A program made the translations under genes and the position numbers. The notes under the pieces are model-generated. The model was not told where the DNA came from, searched no databases, and saw nothing but the letters and a program-made list of their open reading frames with translations. A stretch of DNA of 64,000 nucleotides. Source: G963668605 sp963668605 (GTDB lineage: Bacteria > Acidobacteriota > Terriglobia > Bryobacterales > Bryobacteraceae). Below are positions 15,805 to 27,861 of this stretch, in pieces (within the stretch, counting starts at the first letter, position 1; each line of letters opens with the position of its first letter). The DNA is taken from assembly GCA_963668605.1 (NCBI GenBank), contig OY764903.1:3534001-3598000 (forward strand), given 5' to 3'.

Positions 15805-16980
15805 ATGATTCCAAATCCTGCACTTGGCGTATTCCTGCACTGGCTGGGCGGTCTCGCCTCCGGCAGTTTCTATGTTCCCTACCGCGGCGTCAAGCGCTGG
15901 GCCTGGGAAACGTATTGGCTGGCCGGCGGCTTCTTCAGTTGGATCATTGCGCCTTGGGCGCTGGCCAGTCTCCTGACGAACGACCTGCTACAGGTGCTGG
16001 CGGCGGCACCCACGAGTACGCTGTTCTGGTCGTATCTCTTCGGTGTTCTGTGGGGCTTGGGCGGACTGACGTTTGGGCTGACGATGCGCTATCTCGGGAT
16101 GTCGCTGGGCATGGCGGTCGCGCTGGGTTATTGCGCGGCTTTCGGCACATTGATGCCGCCGATCTTCAATGGCGAGTTCGTCGGCAAAGTGCTCGGGACT
16201 TCATCCGGCCAGGTGATCCTTTTGGGAATCGCGATCTGCCTGCTCGGCATCGCTTGCGCTGGCATGGCCGGAGTCTCCAAGGAACGCGAAATGTCGCCCG
16301 AGCAAAAGAAAATCGCGATCAAGGAGTTCGACCTGAAGAAGGGTCTACTTGTGGCGACGTTTTCCGGAGTGATGAGCGCCTGCTTTTCGTATGGTCTCGC
16401 GGCCGGAGACCCGATCAAGCAACTCACGCTGCAGCACGGCACGCCCACACTCTGGCAGGGACTTCCGGTCCTGGTCGTTGTACTGGCGGGCGGATTCACC
16501 ACAAACTTCATCTGGTGTCTGGCGCTGAACATCCGCAATCGCACCGGCTATCAGTACTTCACCTCCGAGGTGCGCGGGCCATTCCCCTCGCGCCTGGAAG
16601 AGACAATTATCGAGACCGCGATCGACGCTCCGGCGGAGGAGATGGTCGAGAGCATCCGCGCATCGAACGGAAACCACGCGCGCGCCCCGATGCTGGCGAA
16701 CTACTGTTTCTGCGCCCTGGCAGGCGTCACCTGGTACCTGCAGTTTTTCTTTTACAGCATGGGCGAGACACAGATGGGCGCGTACAAGTTTTCAAGCTGG
16801 ACGCTGCACATGGCGAGCATCATCATTTTCAGCACGCTGTGGGGCATCGGGCTGAAGGAATGGAAGGGTGCGGGAGACCGGACGATCCGGCTGCTGGTGC
16901 TGAGCCTCGCGATTCTGATTGCCTCCACTATGGTGGTGGGCTACGGCAATTTCCTGGGGGCTAGCGGACAGTCGCATTAA
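15805..16980 (+). CDS. rhaT: L-rhamnose/proton symporter RhaT
   Basis: 391 residues with ten hydrophobic helices in the drug/metabolite transporter fold. The N-terminus (GVFLHWLGGLASGSFYVPY) and AWETYWLAGGFFSW are close to RhaT, and GMSLGMAVALGYCAAFGT is a further characteristic block. It imports L-rhamnose with protons across the inner membrane. It is longer than the E. coli protein (344) because of a charged loop near residues 155-180 and another after residue 260. The position next to the sulfatase and opposite GH28 and acetylesterase genes supports a role in rhamnogalacturonan use. Its 3' end overlaps the convergent GH28 gene by 20 bases. Confidence 0.9.
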   Translation: MIPNPALGVFLHWLGGLASGSFYVPYRGVKRWAWETYWLAGGFFSWIIAPWALASLLTNDLLQVLAAAPTSTLFWSYLFGVLWGLGGLTFGLTMRYLGMSLGMAVALGYCAAFGTLMPPIFNGEFVGKVLGTSSGQVILLGIAICLLGIACAGMAGVSKEREMSPEQKKIAIKEFDLKKGLLVATFSGVMSACFSYGLAAGDPIKQLTLQHGTPTLWQGLPVLVVVLAGGFTTNFIWCLALNIRNRTGYQYFTSEVRGPFPSRLEETIIETAIDAPAEEMVESIRASNGNHARAPMLANYCFCALAGVTWYLQFFFYSMGETQMGAYKFSSWTLHMASIIIFSTLWGIGLKEWKGAGDRTIRLLVLSLAILIASTMVVGYGNFLGASGQSH

Positions 16981-18532
16981 TCGCGTCGAAGCGCACCGCG
17001 CCTGGCTTCGTTTCCGGAGCGAGCACAACGGATTTCGCTCCCGCGGGCATGTCGTTCCCGGCGAGTGCGATGTCCTTCGAACGGGCGCCACGCACGCGCA
17101 GAAACGTTCCGCCGCTTTGGCCTGCGCGACAAGCGTGGATCAGTGCTCCGCGGACGTCTTGAAGTCGAAGCAGTTCGGCCTGTGATTGTCCGGCAAGACG
17201 CGCCATATCGAGCCCCTCAACGTCGTCGCAGACGAACGCGGGGCGCGCATCCGCTGCCAGCGTCGTGCAGCGCACATTGTCCAGGCACAGATTCGCGGCG
17301 TGCCGCACATAGAGTCCGTGGGCTGGCAGCACGCCAAACATCTTGTACTCCGGATACCTGTCCGCTTGTTCGGGAATCTCACGGTCCGCTTCCGCTGCGG
17401 CGCCGCCGCCTTCGGAAGAGATCGTGATGTCGCGCAGTGTGATACCGGTGATCGGATGTCCCGGCAAGCCTGCGAGTGCACAGCCCGTCCGCGCCGCCCC
17501 TGTCGCCTGTACGCCCTGAATGGTGATGTTGGTCAGCCGGCCCACGGGCGGCCTTGCGCCGCCTTCGACAAACGGACGGGCACGGTCGCCTAGGCGAATG
17601 AAGAGCGGAGCCGCCACCGCGCGCATGGTGATGTTCGAGATTGTTACGCCGTTCAGCGTGCCGCCGTCGACAGCTTCGAGCGCAATTCCAGCTAGGCGCG
17701 TGTCATAAACCGTACAGTTGCTGACCACGATATTCTCGAACCCGCCGTTCGATTCCGTGCCCAGCTTGATCGCGTTGCAGGCGCTGCTCACGATGCAGTT
17801 CGTGATCGCGACATCACGGCACGGCCTTGCGGACGAGCTCTTCAGGCAGATCGCATCGTCGCCGCTGCTGATATCGCAATCCGAAATCCGTACACGCTGG
17901 CAGGAATCGATGTCGATGCCATCGTTGTTCTTGTTGACCCGGCTGCGTACCGTGAGACCTGTCAGGCGCACTCCATCGCACGCCAGGTAATGCTGCACCC
18001 ACATCGGCGAGTTCTCGATAGTCACATCGCGAACGGAAACGTCGCGGCATCTGACGAAACGGATAAGATAGGGCCTCACTTTGTACGGCCCTTGGAATGA
18101 CGCTCCTTGCCCGTCGATCGTCCCGCCGCCCTCGATCGTTATGGAATCGAGATCCTCGCCGTAGAGCAAACTCTTTTCCGTGTAGTTGTCGGTGTAAGAG
18201 CGATACTGCGGAATGGCCGTCGGGTAGTCGCGCAGATTCGTGCTTCCGATCAGCCGGGCACTTTCCGGCAAGTGCAACGTAACGCGGCTTCGCAGCCGGA
18301 GCGTTCCTGTAAGAAATGCGCCGCGATCAAAACACACCGCTCCACCGCCGGACTTCGCGCAGGCATCAATGGCCGCTTGTATCGCCGCGGTATCCAGACG
18401 CTTGCCATCGCCGACGGCGCCGAACCGCTGCACATCAAAGCTATTCGCCGTCGTTTGCGCCGCCGAGGAGGGAAGCGCGGAGCCAATGCTTCCGAAACCA
18501 AGCAAACGCGCACTGAAGGAACGCCTATCCAT
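16961..18532 (-). CDS. GH28-like polygalacturonase/rhamnogalacturonase with altered motif III
   Basis: About 523 residues. A Tat-type signal (DRRSFSARLLGFG) precedes a right-handed beta-helix. Family 28 motifs seen are NNDGIDID (motif I) and SGDDAICLKS (motif II, the Asp pair). Where most members carry Gly-His-Gly, this one reads ACNAIKLGTES, and the Arg-x-Lys motif becomes TRLAGIAL. It therefore belongs to a divergent subgroup and may attack a different glycosidic bond, for example terminal uronic acid or rhamnose. The start is ATG 18532; a GTG six bases earlier is also possible. The rhamnogalacturonan acetylesterase lies 18 bases upstream in the same direction. Confidence 0.83.
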   Translation of the reverse strand: MDRRSFSARLLGFGSIGSALPSSAAQTTANSFDVQRFGAVGDGKRLDTAAIQAAIDACAKSGGGAVCFDRGAFLTGTLRLRSRVTLHLPESARLIGSTNLRDYPTAIPQYRSYTDNYTEKSLLYGEDLDSITIEGGGTIDGQGASFQGPYKVRPYLIRFVRCRDVSVRDVTIENSPMWVQHYLACDGVRLTGLTVRSRVNKNNDGIDIDSCQRVRISDCDISSGDDAICLKSSSARPCRDVAITNCIVSSACNAIKLGTESNGGFENIVVSNCTVYDTRLAGIALEAVDGGTLNGVTISNITMRAVAAPLFIRLGDRARPFVEGGARPPVGRLTNITIQGVQATGAARTGCALAGLPGHPITGITLRDITISSEGGGAAAEADREIPEQADRYPEYKMFGVLPAHGLYVRHAANLCLDNVRCTTLAADARPAFVCDDVEGLDMARLAGQSQAELLRLQDVRGALIHACRAGQSGGTFLRVRGARSKDIALAGNDMPAGAKSVVLAPETKPGAVRFDAINATVR

Positions 18533-18550
18533 TCGCACAGGAGAAATGTG

Positions 18551-19273
18551 TCACAAAGCGGGCGATGGCGTCAAATCCCGCAGATCCAGATAGGGCGCAA
18601 GCTCGGGTACGGCGCGCGCCAGTTCGCGGGCGATCGTCGCGCCGAAAAAATCTGAACCCTTCGGGCTGAGATGAGTCTTGTCGGGCTTCCCGTCCGGGCC
18701 AGGCGCAGCGTCAAGCGCAACGGCTGCTGCCGGACCCAGCCTCTCGACTGCGTCAAGACTGAGGGCATACAGGTCGATCAGCGGAACGCTCTTATCCGCG
18801 GCGAGTTTGCGAACTGCCTCGACATACGGACCGAGCGTACACCTGATCTTGCCGTCGGGTCCGAAACTGCGGCGAGTGAGCGAGGTCACCAGAATCGGCT
18901 TAGTTCCCGCCGCGCGCGCCTCGTCGACATAGCGTGCCATGTTGGCGCGATAGGTGGTGCCTGGATCGGTTTCGCGCTCGGGGCCTTTACCGGGCTCGTC
19001 GTTATGCCCGAACTGGATCAGGACGTAGTCCGCTTTGACGGCGAGCGCCTTCTCCCAGCGGCCTTCCGCGATGAAGCTCTTCGAACTGCGCCCGCCGGCA
19101 GAGAGGTTGACGCACTCAGCCGCCGGCTTCAGCATTCTTGCGAACCCAGCGCCCCAGCCAGATGCGTCCGTCACCGTGGAATCTCCCACTAGCACGATCT
19201 TGATCGCGGGCTGTGGTGTCTGCGCGGTCAGTGCTGCAGAAAAGGCAAATGCCGCCGCGAATTTCATAAGCAT
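18551..19273 (-). CDS. rhamnogalacturonan acetylesterase-like SGNH hydrolase
   Basis: About 240 residues with a Sec signal (MKFAAAFAFSAALTAQ). SGNH blocks in order: VLVGDSTV (block I, nucleophile Ser), NLSAGGRSSKSF (block II, Gly), IQFGHNDEP (block III, Asn), and DKTHLSPKG (block V, Asp and His). The GDST and GHND forms are those of the RGAE/YesT family, which removes acetyl groups from the galacturonic acid of rhamnogalacturonan I. The start at 19273 has GGAGG 12 bases upstream; a second ATG is at 19267. It heads the operon with the GH28-like gene, so deacetylation and backbone cleavage would be coexpressed. Confidence 0.88.
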   Translation of the reverse strand: MLMKFAAAFAFSAALTAQTPQPAIKIVLVGDSTVTDASGWGAGFARMLKPAAECVNLSAGGRSSKSFIAEGRWEKALAVKADYVLIQFGHNDEPGKGPERETDPGTTYRANMARYVDEARAAGTKPILVTSLTRRSFGPDGKIRCTLGPYVEAVRKLAADKSVPLIDLYALSLDAVERLGPAAAVALDAAPGPDGKPDKTHLSPKGSDFFGATIARELARAVPELAPYLDLRDLTPSPAL

Positions 19274-19408
19274 GGCTTCGCTAACCCTCCGCCTATTACA
19301 GCATTTTGCCGGGAGCCTCAGAGCCACGAGCAATTCCGTGAGAGCGTGGCGCGAGAAGATTTTCGCAGCCGGCGTGGCTCGCATGTGGTAAAACGTGAAG
19401 TTCGGACC

Positions 19409-21094
19409 ATGCCACGCTTTCTTCGAACTCTCTTTGCGTTCTTTGGGTTACTCGCGGCCGCCGTGCCGCTGACGCCGACTGCCGCGGCCGCCGACAAGAG
19501 CGCGAGAAGCAAGGCGCAGCGCGCTTTCGAAGCCGGCGTCAAGGCACAGACCGAAGGACGCATGGCCGACGCCGAGCGGGAATTTACACACGCGCTCGAA
19601 GCCAATCCCGATCATGCGCAAGCCTGGCTGCAACGCGGCAAGGTGTCGCTCGCGAACGGAAACTATAAGCAGGCCGTTGGCGACTTTGACATCGCACTGC
19701 GGGTCATCGATCCTAAGGCTGAGATTCACAAACTCCGCGGCGATGCCTATCTCAAACTGGGCCAAGGTTCCAGTGCGCTCGCCGATTTCAATCGCGCTGT
19801 CGAATTGAAGTACGAGCATGCCTCGCTTTACAACTCCCGAGCCGCGGCTTACGCCTATCTCGGACAGTCGCAGCAAGCGCTCGAGGATTACGCAAAGGCG
19901 ATCCGTATGCGCCTGGACGATCCCGGGCCTTATCTTGAACGAGGCCGGTTATTGTCCACACTCGGCCGCTATCGCGACGCCATCGAAGACCTCGATCGCA
20001 CGCTGCTCCTCAAACCCGATCTCGAGGAGGCCTACTCGGCGCGCGGCTTCGCCTATGGGCAACTAGACGACTATCCCCGCGCGGTCGCTGATCTGTCGCG
20101 TTCGCTCGATCTGAAGCCGGCCAGCGCGAGCACGCTCGTCATGCGCGGCGCCGCCTATCGCCGTCTGCGCCAGTTTGACAAAGCGATCGCCGATTTCGAT
20201 GCCGCTGTGAAGTTGGAGCCCAATGACGCCTTTCTGCGCCTGGCACGCGCGGCGACCTATGCCGAAGTAGGAAACAACCAGAAGGCGTTGGATGATCGCA
20301 GTGCTGCCATCCGGATCAAGCCCGGCTACGCCGAGGCCTACGTGGCCCGCGGCGGGTCATATCATCTCCTCGGGATGCATGAACTCGGCATGGCGGACCG
20401 CAACAAGGCCGTCGCACTCAACCCGAATCTCGCCGACGCCTGGTTTGCGCGCGGAAACGCTCAGTTTCTCTTGGGAAACTTCAAAGAGGCGGCGAACGAC
20501 ATGGAGACCGGTTTGCGTTTGAAGCCGAACGACCCCGAAGCCGTTCAGGTGCTGAACAAGGCACGCGACGCCCTGACCCCACCGCCTCAACCTCCGAAGC
20601 CGGTTGTCGTGGCTGCGGCGCCGGTCCAGGCGGCACCTGTTCAAGCGGCACCCGTGCAAACCGCACCGGTCCCGACGGCACCAGTTCAGGTGGCAACGCT
20701 CCCGAAGCAGCCCGAGCCTCCTAAGCCGCTCGTCGTTGCAAAACCGCCCGTCACAGCCAAGCCCGGCGACGCGCGTCAGGCGGAAATCCACAATCAGCGC
20801 GGCCGCCTATTCACAGAACAAATGCAGTTGGACGAAGCATTGACAGAACTGGACGAGGCGATCCGACTGAAGCCCGATTTCGCACAGGCGTACAACGCGC
20901 GCGGTTATGTATTTCTGCGCCTGCGATCGTACAAAAAGGCGCTTGCTGATTTCGAGGAGGCTGTCCGCTTGAATCCGTCCTATTCCAACGCCTACCGCAA
21001 TCGCGCCGCAGCCAAGAATGCAGCCGGCGACAAGTCCGGAGCGGCTGCCGACCGCGCCAAAGCAACTGCGCTGGAAACAGCCGGAATGCGGTAA
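19409..21094 (+). CDS. secreted tetratricopeptide repeat protein with Pro/Ala linker
   Basis: 561 residues. A Sec signal (about residues 1-28, hydrophobic FAFFGLLAAAVPLTP) leads into about eleven TPR units spaced 34 residues apart, beginning with GRMADAEREFTHALEANPDHAQAWL. A linker of about 65 residues follows, rich in Pro, Ala and Val with short APVQA/APVQT repeats, and then three more TPR units to the end. It is probably a periplasmic scaffold; no enzymatic motif is present. The start at 19409 is chosen because it begins the signal peptide. It is divergent from the acetylesterase and 28 bases upstream of the isomerase-like gene. Confidence 0.85.
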   Translation: MPRFLRTLFAFFGLLAAAVPLTPTAAAADKSARSKAQRAFEAGVKAQTEGRMADAEREFTHALEANPDHAQAWLQRGKVSLANGNYKQAVGDFDIALRVIDPKAEIHKLRGDAYLKLGQGSSALADFNRAVELKYEHASLYNSRAAAYAYLGQSQQALEDYAKAIRMRLDDPGPYLERGRLLSTLGRYRDAIEDLDRTLLLKPDLEEAYSARGFAYGQLDDYPRAVADLSRSLDLKPASASTLVMRGAAYRRLRQFDKAIADFDAAVKLEPNDAFLRLARAATYAEVGNNQKALDDRSAAIRIKPGYAEAYVARGGSYHLLGMHELGMADRNKAVALNPNLADAWFARGNAQFLLGNFKEAANDMETGLRLKPNDPEAVQVLNKARDALTPPPQPPKPVVVAAAPVQAAPVQAAPVQTAPVPTAPVQVATLPKQPEPPKPLVVAKPPVTAKPGDARQAEIHNQRGRLFTEQMQLDEALTELDEAIRLKPDFAQAYNARGYVFLRLRSYKKALADFEEAVRLNPSYSNAYRNRAAAKNAAGDKSGAAADRAKATALETAGMR

Positions 21095-21122
21095 CATTCA
21101 ACTTGGCGTAACCGCCTCCCTT

Positions 21123-22049
21123 ATGGTGACACGTAGACAACTCCTCCTCAGCGCGGCAGCTCTGCCGGCGCTCGCCGCAAAATCCAAGCCCGTCGACATC
21201 ACGCGAATCAGCGCCATCTCTGATGAATTGGCGCGCTCTCAGGCCGCCTCGATCGACTTCGCGAAACAGTATGGGATGAGCCATCTGGACCTCCGGGGCG
21301 TCCCGGGAGCGAAAGTGTCCTACTGGTCGATGCCCGAGGCCGAGTTGCGCGTCGCTGCGAAAGAGTTCGTTGCCAACGGGATCAAGATCGACCACCTGGC
21401 CGCGAGCCTTCTGAAATTCTCGCTGCCTGGTACGGATCCGCTGCGTAAGACACCGGAATCGCCGGAGGCGCGGCAGAAGCGTATCGACCGCGATAGTGCG
21501 AGCTTTGAGCGCCGAATGGAAGATCTCCGCAGATGCATTCAGTCTGCGCACATCCTCGGCGCGAAGAGCATTCGCGTGTTCGCTTTTTCGCGTATTCAGG
21601 ATCCCGTGCCGTTGTTGCCGCGAATTGCGGACATCATCGGGCCGATGGCCGAGTTGGCCGCCAAAGAGGGCGTGCAACTCACGATGGAGAACGAAGCCTC
21701 GTGCAACGTTGCGACGTGCTCGGAAGCCGCCGCCATGGCCAAGTTGATTCCGGGCAAAGGTTTCGGTCTCATTTGGGACACCATGAATGGCGGCGTGCGT
21801 GAAGTCGCCTTTCCGGATGGCTACCAACTGCTGCCGAAAGCACGCATCGCTAACGTCCACATGAAAGGGCGCACACTGCTCGACGAGCCCACCAAGCAGG
21901 ATTGGACTGCCATCTTCCGGCAACTGGCCAAGGACGGATATGCAGGCAATTTCTGTCTGGAGACTCACATCGACATTGGCGGCCCCGGTCAGATTCCAGC
22001 CTCACACGCCTCGATGAAAGCGATCCAGAAGTATCTGGCCGCCGTGTAG
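21123..22049 (+). CDS. exported sugar phosphate isomerase/epimerase-like TIM barrel
   Basis: 308 residues. A signal (TRRQLLLSAAALPALA) precedes a xylose isomerase-like AP-endonuclease 2 fold. Candidate metal ligands lie in ENEA (Glu), WDTMNGG (Asp), HMKGR (His) and CLETHID (Glu, His), the usual spacing for members such as hexulose phosphate epimerases and hydroxypyruvate isomerases. Exported members of this family are common in acidobacteria and planctomycetes, and their substrates are mostly unknown. The start ATG 21123 begins the signal. The gene ends before a bidirectional terminator shared with the rrn operon. Confidence 0.8.
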   Translation: MVTRRQLLLSAAALPALAAKSKPVDITRISAISDELARSQAASIDFAKQYGMSHLDLRGVPGAKVSYWSMPEAELRVAAKEFVANGIKIDHLAASLLKFSLPGTDPLRKTPESPEARQKRIDRDSASFERRMEDLRRCIQSAHILGAKSIRVFAFSRIQDPVPLLPRIADIIGPMAELAAKEGVQLTMENEASCNVATCSEAAAMAKLIPGKGFGLIWDTMNGGVREVAFPDGYQLLPKARIANVHMKGRTLLDEPTKQDWTAIFRQLAKDGYAGNFCLETHIDIGGPGQIPASHASMKAIQKYLAAV

Positions 22050-22140
22050 CGCGGAAGTCGCAAATGGTGTGACAGCGCGGTCGGCTCCTCTCATCCGAAA
22101 CGGATAGGGGAGTCGATGCCGGCGTTCCCCGGTAGACGGC

Positions 22141-22173
22141 AAAAAGCCCCAGCATATGCAGCCGGGGCTTTTT
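22141..22173. terminator. bidirectional intrinsic terminator of the rrn operon
   Basis: AAAAAGCCCC and GGGGCTTTTT arms flank a short loop with an internal GC pair. Read on the minus strand it lies just after 5S and ends in five T. Read on the plus strand it ends the isomerase-like gene in the same way. Confidence 0.85.
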
Positions 22174-22184
22174 GGAATTAATTC

Positions 22185-22297
<113 letters not shown>

Positions 22298-22319
22298 AAA
22301 GTCGTTTTGACTTGTTTGG

Positions 22320-22338
22320 GAATATTGACGGGCAGCTA
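22320..22338 (-). repeat. downstream arm of the outer 23S processing stem
   Basis: The segment pairs with 25408-25426 on the other side of 23S over 19 positions with one A-C mismatch, extending the inner 23S stem. It is a likely RNase III-type processing stalk. Confidence 0.65.
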
Positions 22339-22370
22339 TGTGTTGCAGCGCTGAAACAATCTCAGCCCAC

Positions 22371-22382
22371 AGTAAATTTTAT

Positions 22383-22390
<8 letters not shown>
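22371..22390 (-). repeat. downstream arm of the inner 23S processing stem
   Basis: AGTAAATTTTATGGTCAAGC (plus strand) is the exact inverse complement of 25322-25341, giving a perfect 20-bp helix that closes 23S rRNA and spans its mature ends. Confidence 0.8.
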
Positions 22391-25321
<2,931 letters not shown>

Positions 25322-25329
<8 letters not shown>

Positions 25330-25341
25330 ATAAAATTTACT
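25322..25341 (-). repeat. upstream arm of the inner 23S processing stem
   Basis: Exact inverse complement of 22371-22390; together they close the 23S precursor. Confidence 0.8.
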
Positions 25342-25407
25342 CTAAACTGAGTATTTCTCGCGCTATCGCCGCCGTATATTTGTGTCACGACGACGATTTG
25401 CAACTTG

Positions 25408-25426
25408 TAGTTGCCCGTCAATATTC
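25408..25426 (-). repeat. upstream arm of the outer 23S processing stem
   Basis: Pairs with 22320-22338 (one mismatch). It lies in the tRNA-Ile to 23S spacer, right after a boxA-like GATCTTTGACAA at 25429-25440. Confidence 0.65.
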
Positions 25427-25428
25427 TG

Positions 25429-25440
25429 TTGTCAAAGATC
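25429..25440 (-). promoter_or_regulatory. boxA-like antitermination element in the 16S-23S spacer
   Basis: The minus strand reads GATCTTTGACAA just upstream of the 23S processing stem. A near copy, GATCTTTGAAAA, lies in the leader before 16S (27545-27556). Repetition of such an element before 16S and before 23S is the usual layout of boxA sites bound by NusB/NusE. Confidence 0.5.
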
Positions 25441-25532
25441 TAAAATCCATCCCGTAGGATCGATTCCTTCAGTCATCAGGCTTTCACCCGATCACTCAAG
25501 GAATAGATCCATTCCGCTCGCTTCCGCATTTT

Positions 25533-25609
25533 TGGTGGGCCTGGATAGAATCGAACTATCGACCTCACCCTTATCAGGGGTGCGCTCTAGCCAACTGAGC
25601 TACAGGCCC
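25533..25609 (-). tRNA. tRNA-Ile(GAT)
   Basis: A 77-base cloverleaf on the minus strand, starting GGGCCTGTAGCTCAG, with anticodon GAT flanked by CT and AA, the TTCGATTC T-loop, a seven-pair acceptor stem and an encoded CCA. It lies between tRNA-Ala and 23S, the reverse of the common Ile-Ala order. Confidence 0.96.
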
Positions 25610-25660
25610 ATTCTTGGACTATGTTTCTGCGTTGGACTGTGTTTCTGTACTGGACCCGGT

Positions 25661-25736
25661 TGGTGGAGCTGATCGGGATCGAACCGACGACCTCCTGAAT
25701 GCAAATCAGGCGCTCTCCCAACTGAGCTACAGCCCC
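25661..25736 (-). tRNA. tRNA-Ala(TGC)
   Basis: A 76-base cloverleaf on the minus strand, starting GGGGCTGTAGCTCAG, with anticodon TGC, T-loop GTTCGATCC and encoded CCA. The acceptor stem has the G3-U70 wobble that identifies alanine tRNA. It is the first tRNA after 16S. Confidence 0.96.
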
Positions 25737-25757
25737 TGCTGGAATGTGATTTCGAGG

Positions 25758-25771
25758 CCGGTTGGACGCAA
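25758..25771 (-). repeat. downstream arm of the 16S processing stem
   Basis: Pairs over 14 positions (one G-U) with 27530-27543 in the leader. The core GTTGGACGCAA/TTGCGTCCAAC is perfect, so it probably closes the 16S precursor. Confidence 0.6.
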
Positions 25772-25916
25772 CGGAGAGAACTTCAAGCTCCCTCCAGTAA
25801 TACCCGTATGTAAGAATCAAGTGGAGATCAAGACCACTTTGTGGAGTGGAACGACTGCCACTTACTCGCTCATCCGGTACAACGGATGGTTTTCAGTGAC
25901 TCCACCCACGTTCTCT

Positions 25917-27422
<1,506 letters not shown>

Positions 27423-27529
27423 TCTTTTTGATTTCGCCTACCCCTTCACCCTTTACTATTCCTAGTTCCAGGCTCCAAAGTAAACGCATTGGCCTTGTTG
27501 CTGACTCAATTCTTGACGAGTATTTACTT

Positions 27530-27543
27530 TTGCGTCCAACCAG
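27530..27543 (-). repeat. upstream arm of the 16S processing stem
   Basis: Complementary to 25758-25771 in the 16S to tRNA-Ala spacer (14 positions, one G-U). It sits immediately after the boxA-like element. Confidence 0.6.
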
Positions 27544-27805
27544 ATTTTCAAAGATCCGTGCAACCTCCCCAGCATCCCGAAGGAAACCAAGTCGGCTACT
27601 GGCCTCGAAAGGCGTTTCGGAGTCAAAACATCTCTTACATCAGATGCTCGCTCCAGAAAAATCGTTAAGGAACTTGAAAGAACCGCAGGAGGGCCTAAAC
27701 TGCCTACCTTGCTTGGCTTTCTCTCAGCCGTCTACCAGCGTACCGGAAAATCTTGCCCTTGGCAAGAGCGTTTTGCTTAATTCCGTGTCTTGCGGCGACT
27801 CATTC

Positions 27806-27834
27806 AGAATAACAAACCGATTACGGGTGCGCAA
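27806..27834 (-). promoter_or_regulatory. candidate rrn promoter
   Basis: The minus strand reads TTGCGC (27829-27834), a 17-base spacer, then TATTCT (27806-27811). An AT-rich stretch lies just upstream (27838-27858, including seven T in a row), consistent with an UP element. CarD-family factors act on such sites in other bacteria; that link is inference here. Confidence 0.5.
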
Positions 27835-27861
27835 GTGATATTTGAAAAAAATGTGAAACTT

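Larger units (their letters stand above)
27423..27861 (-). other. rrn leader and upstream region
   Basis: About 440 bases between ychF and 16S hold no credible gene. On the minus strand they contain the candidate promoter, a boxA-like GATCTTTGAAAA (27545-27556) and the upstream arm of the 16S processing stem (27530-27543). A leader of nearly 380 bases is predicted. Confidence 0.6.

Noticed and set aside
20600..20770. Short APVQA-type repeats as a possible CRISPR or tandem DNA repeat
   Set aside because: They are in frame within a secreted TPR protein and encode a Pro/Ala linker; there are no regular spacers.
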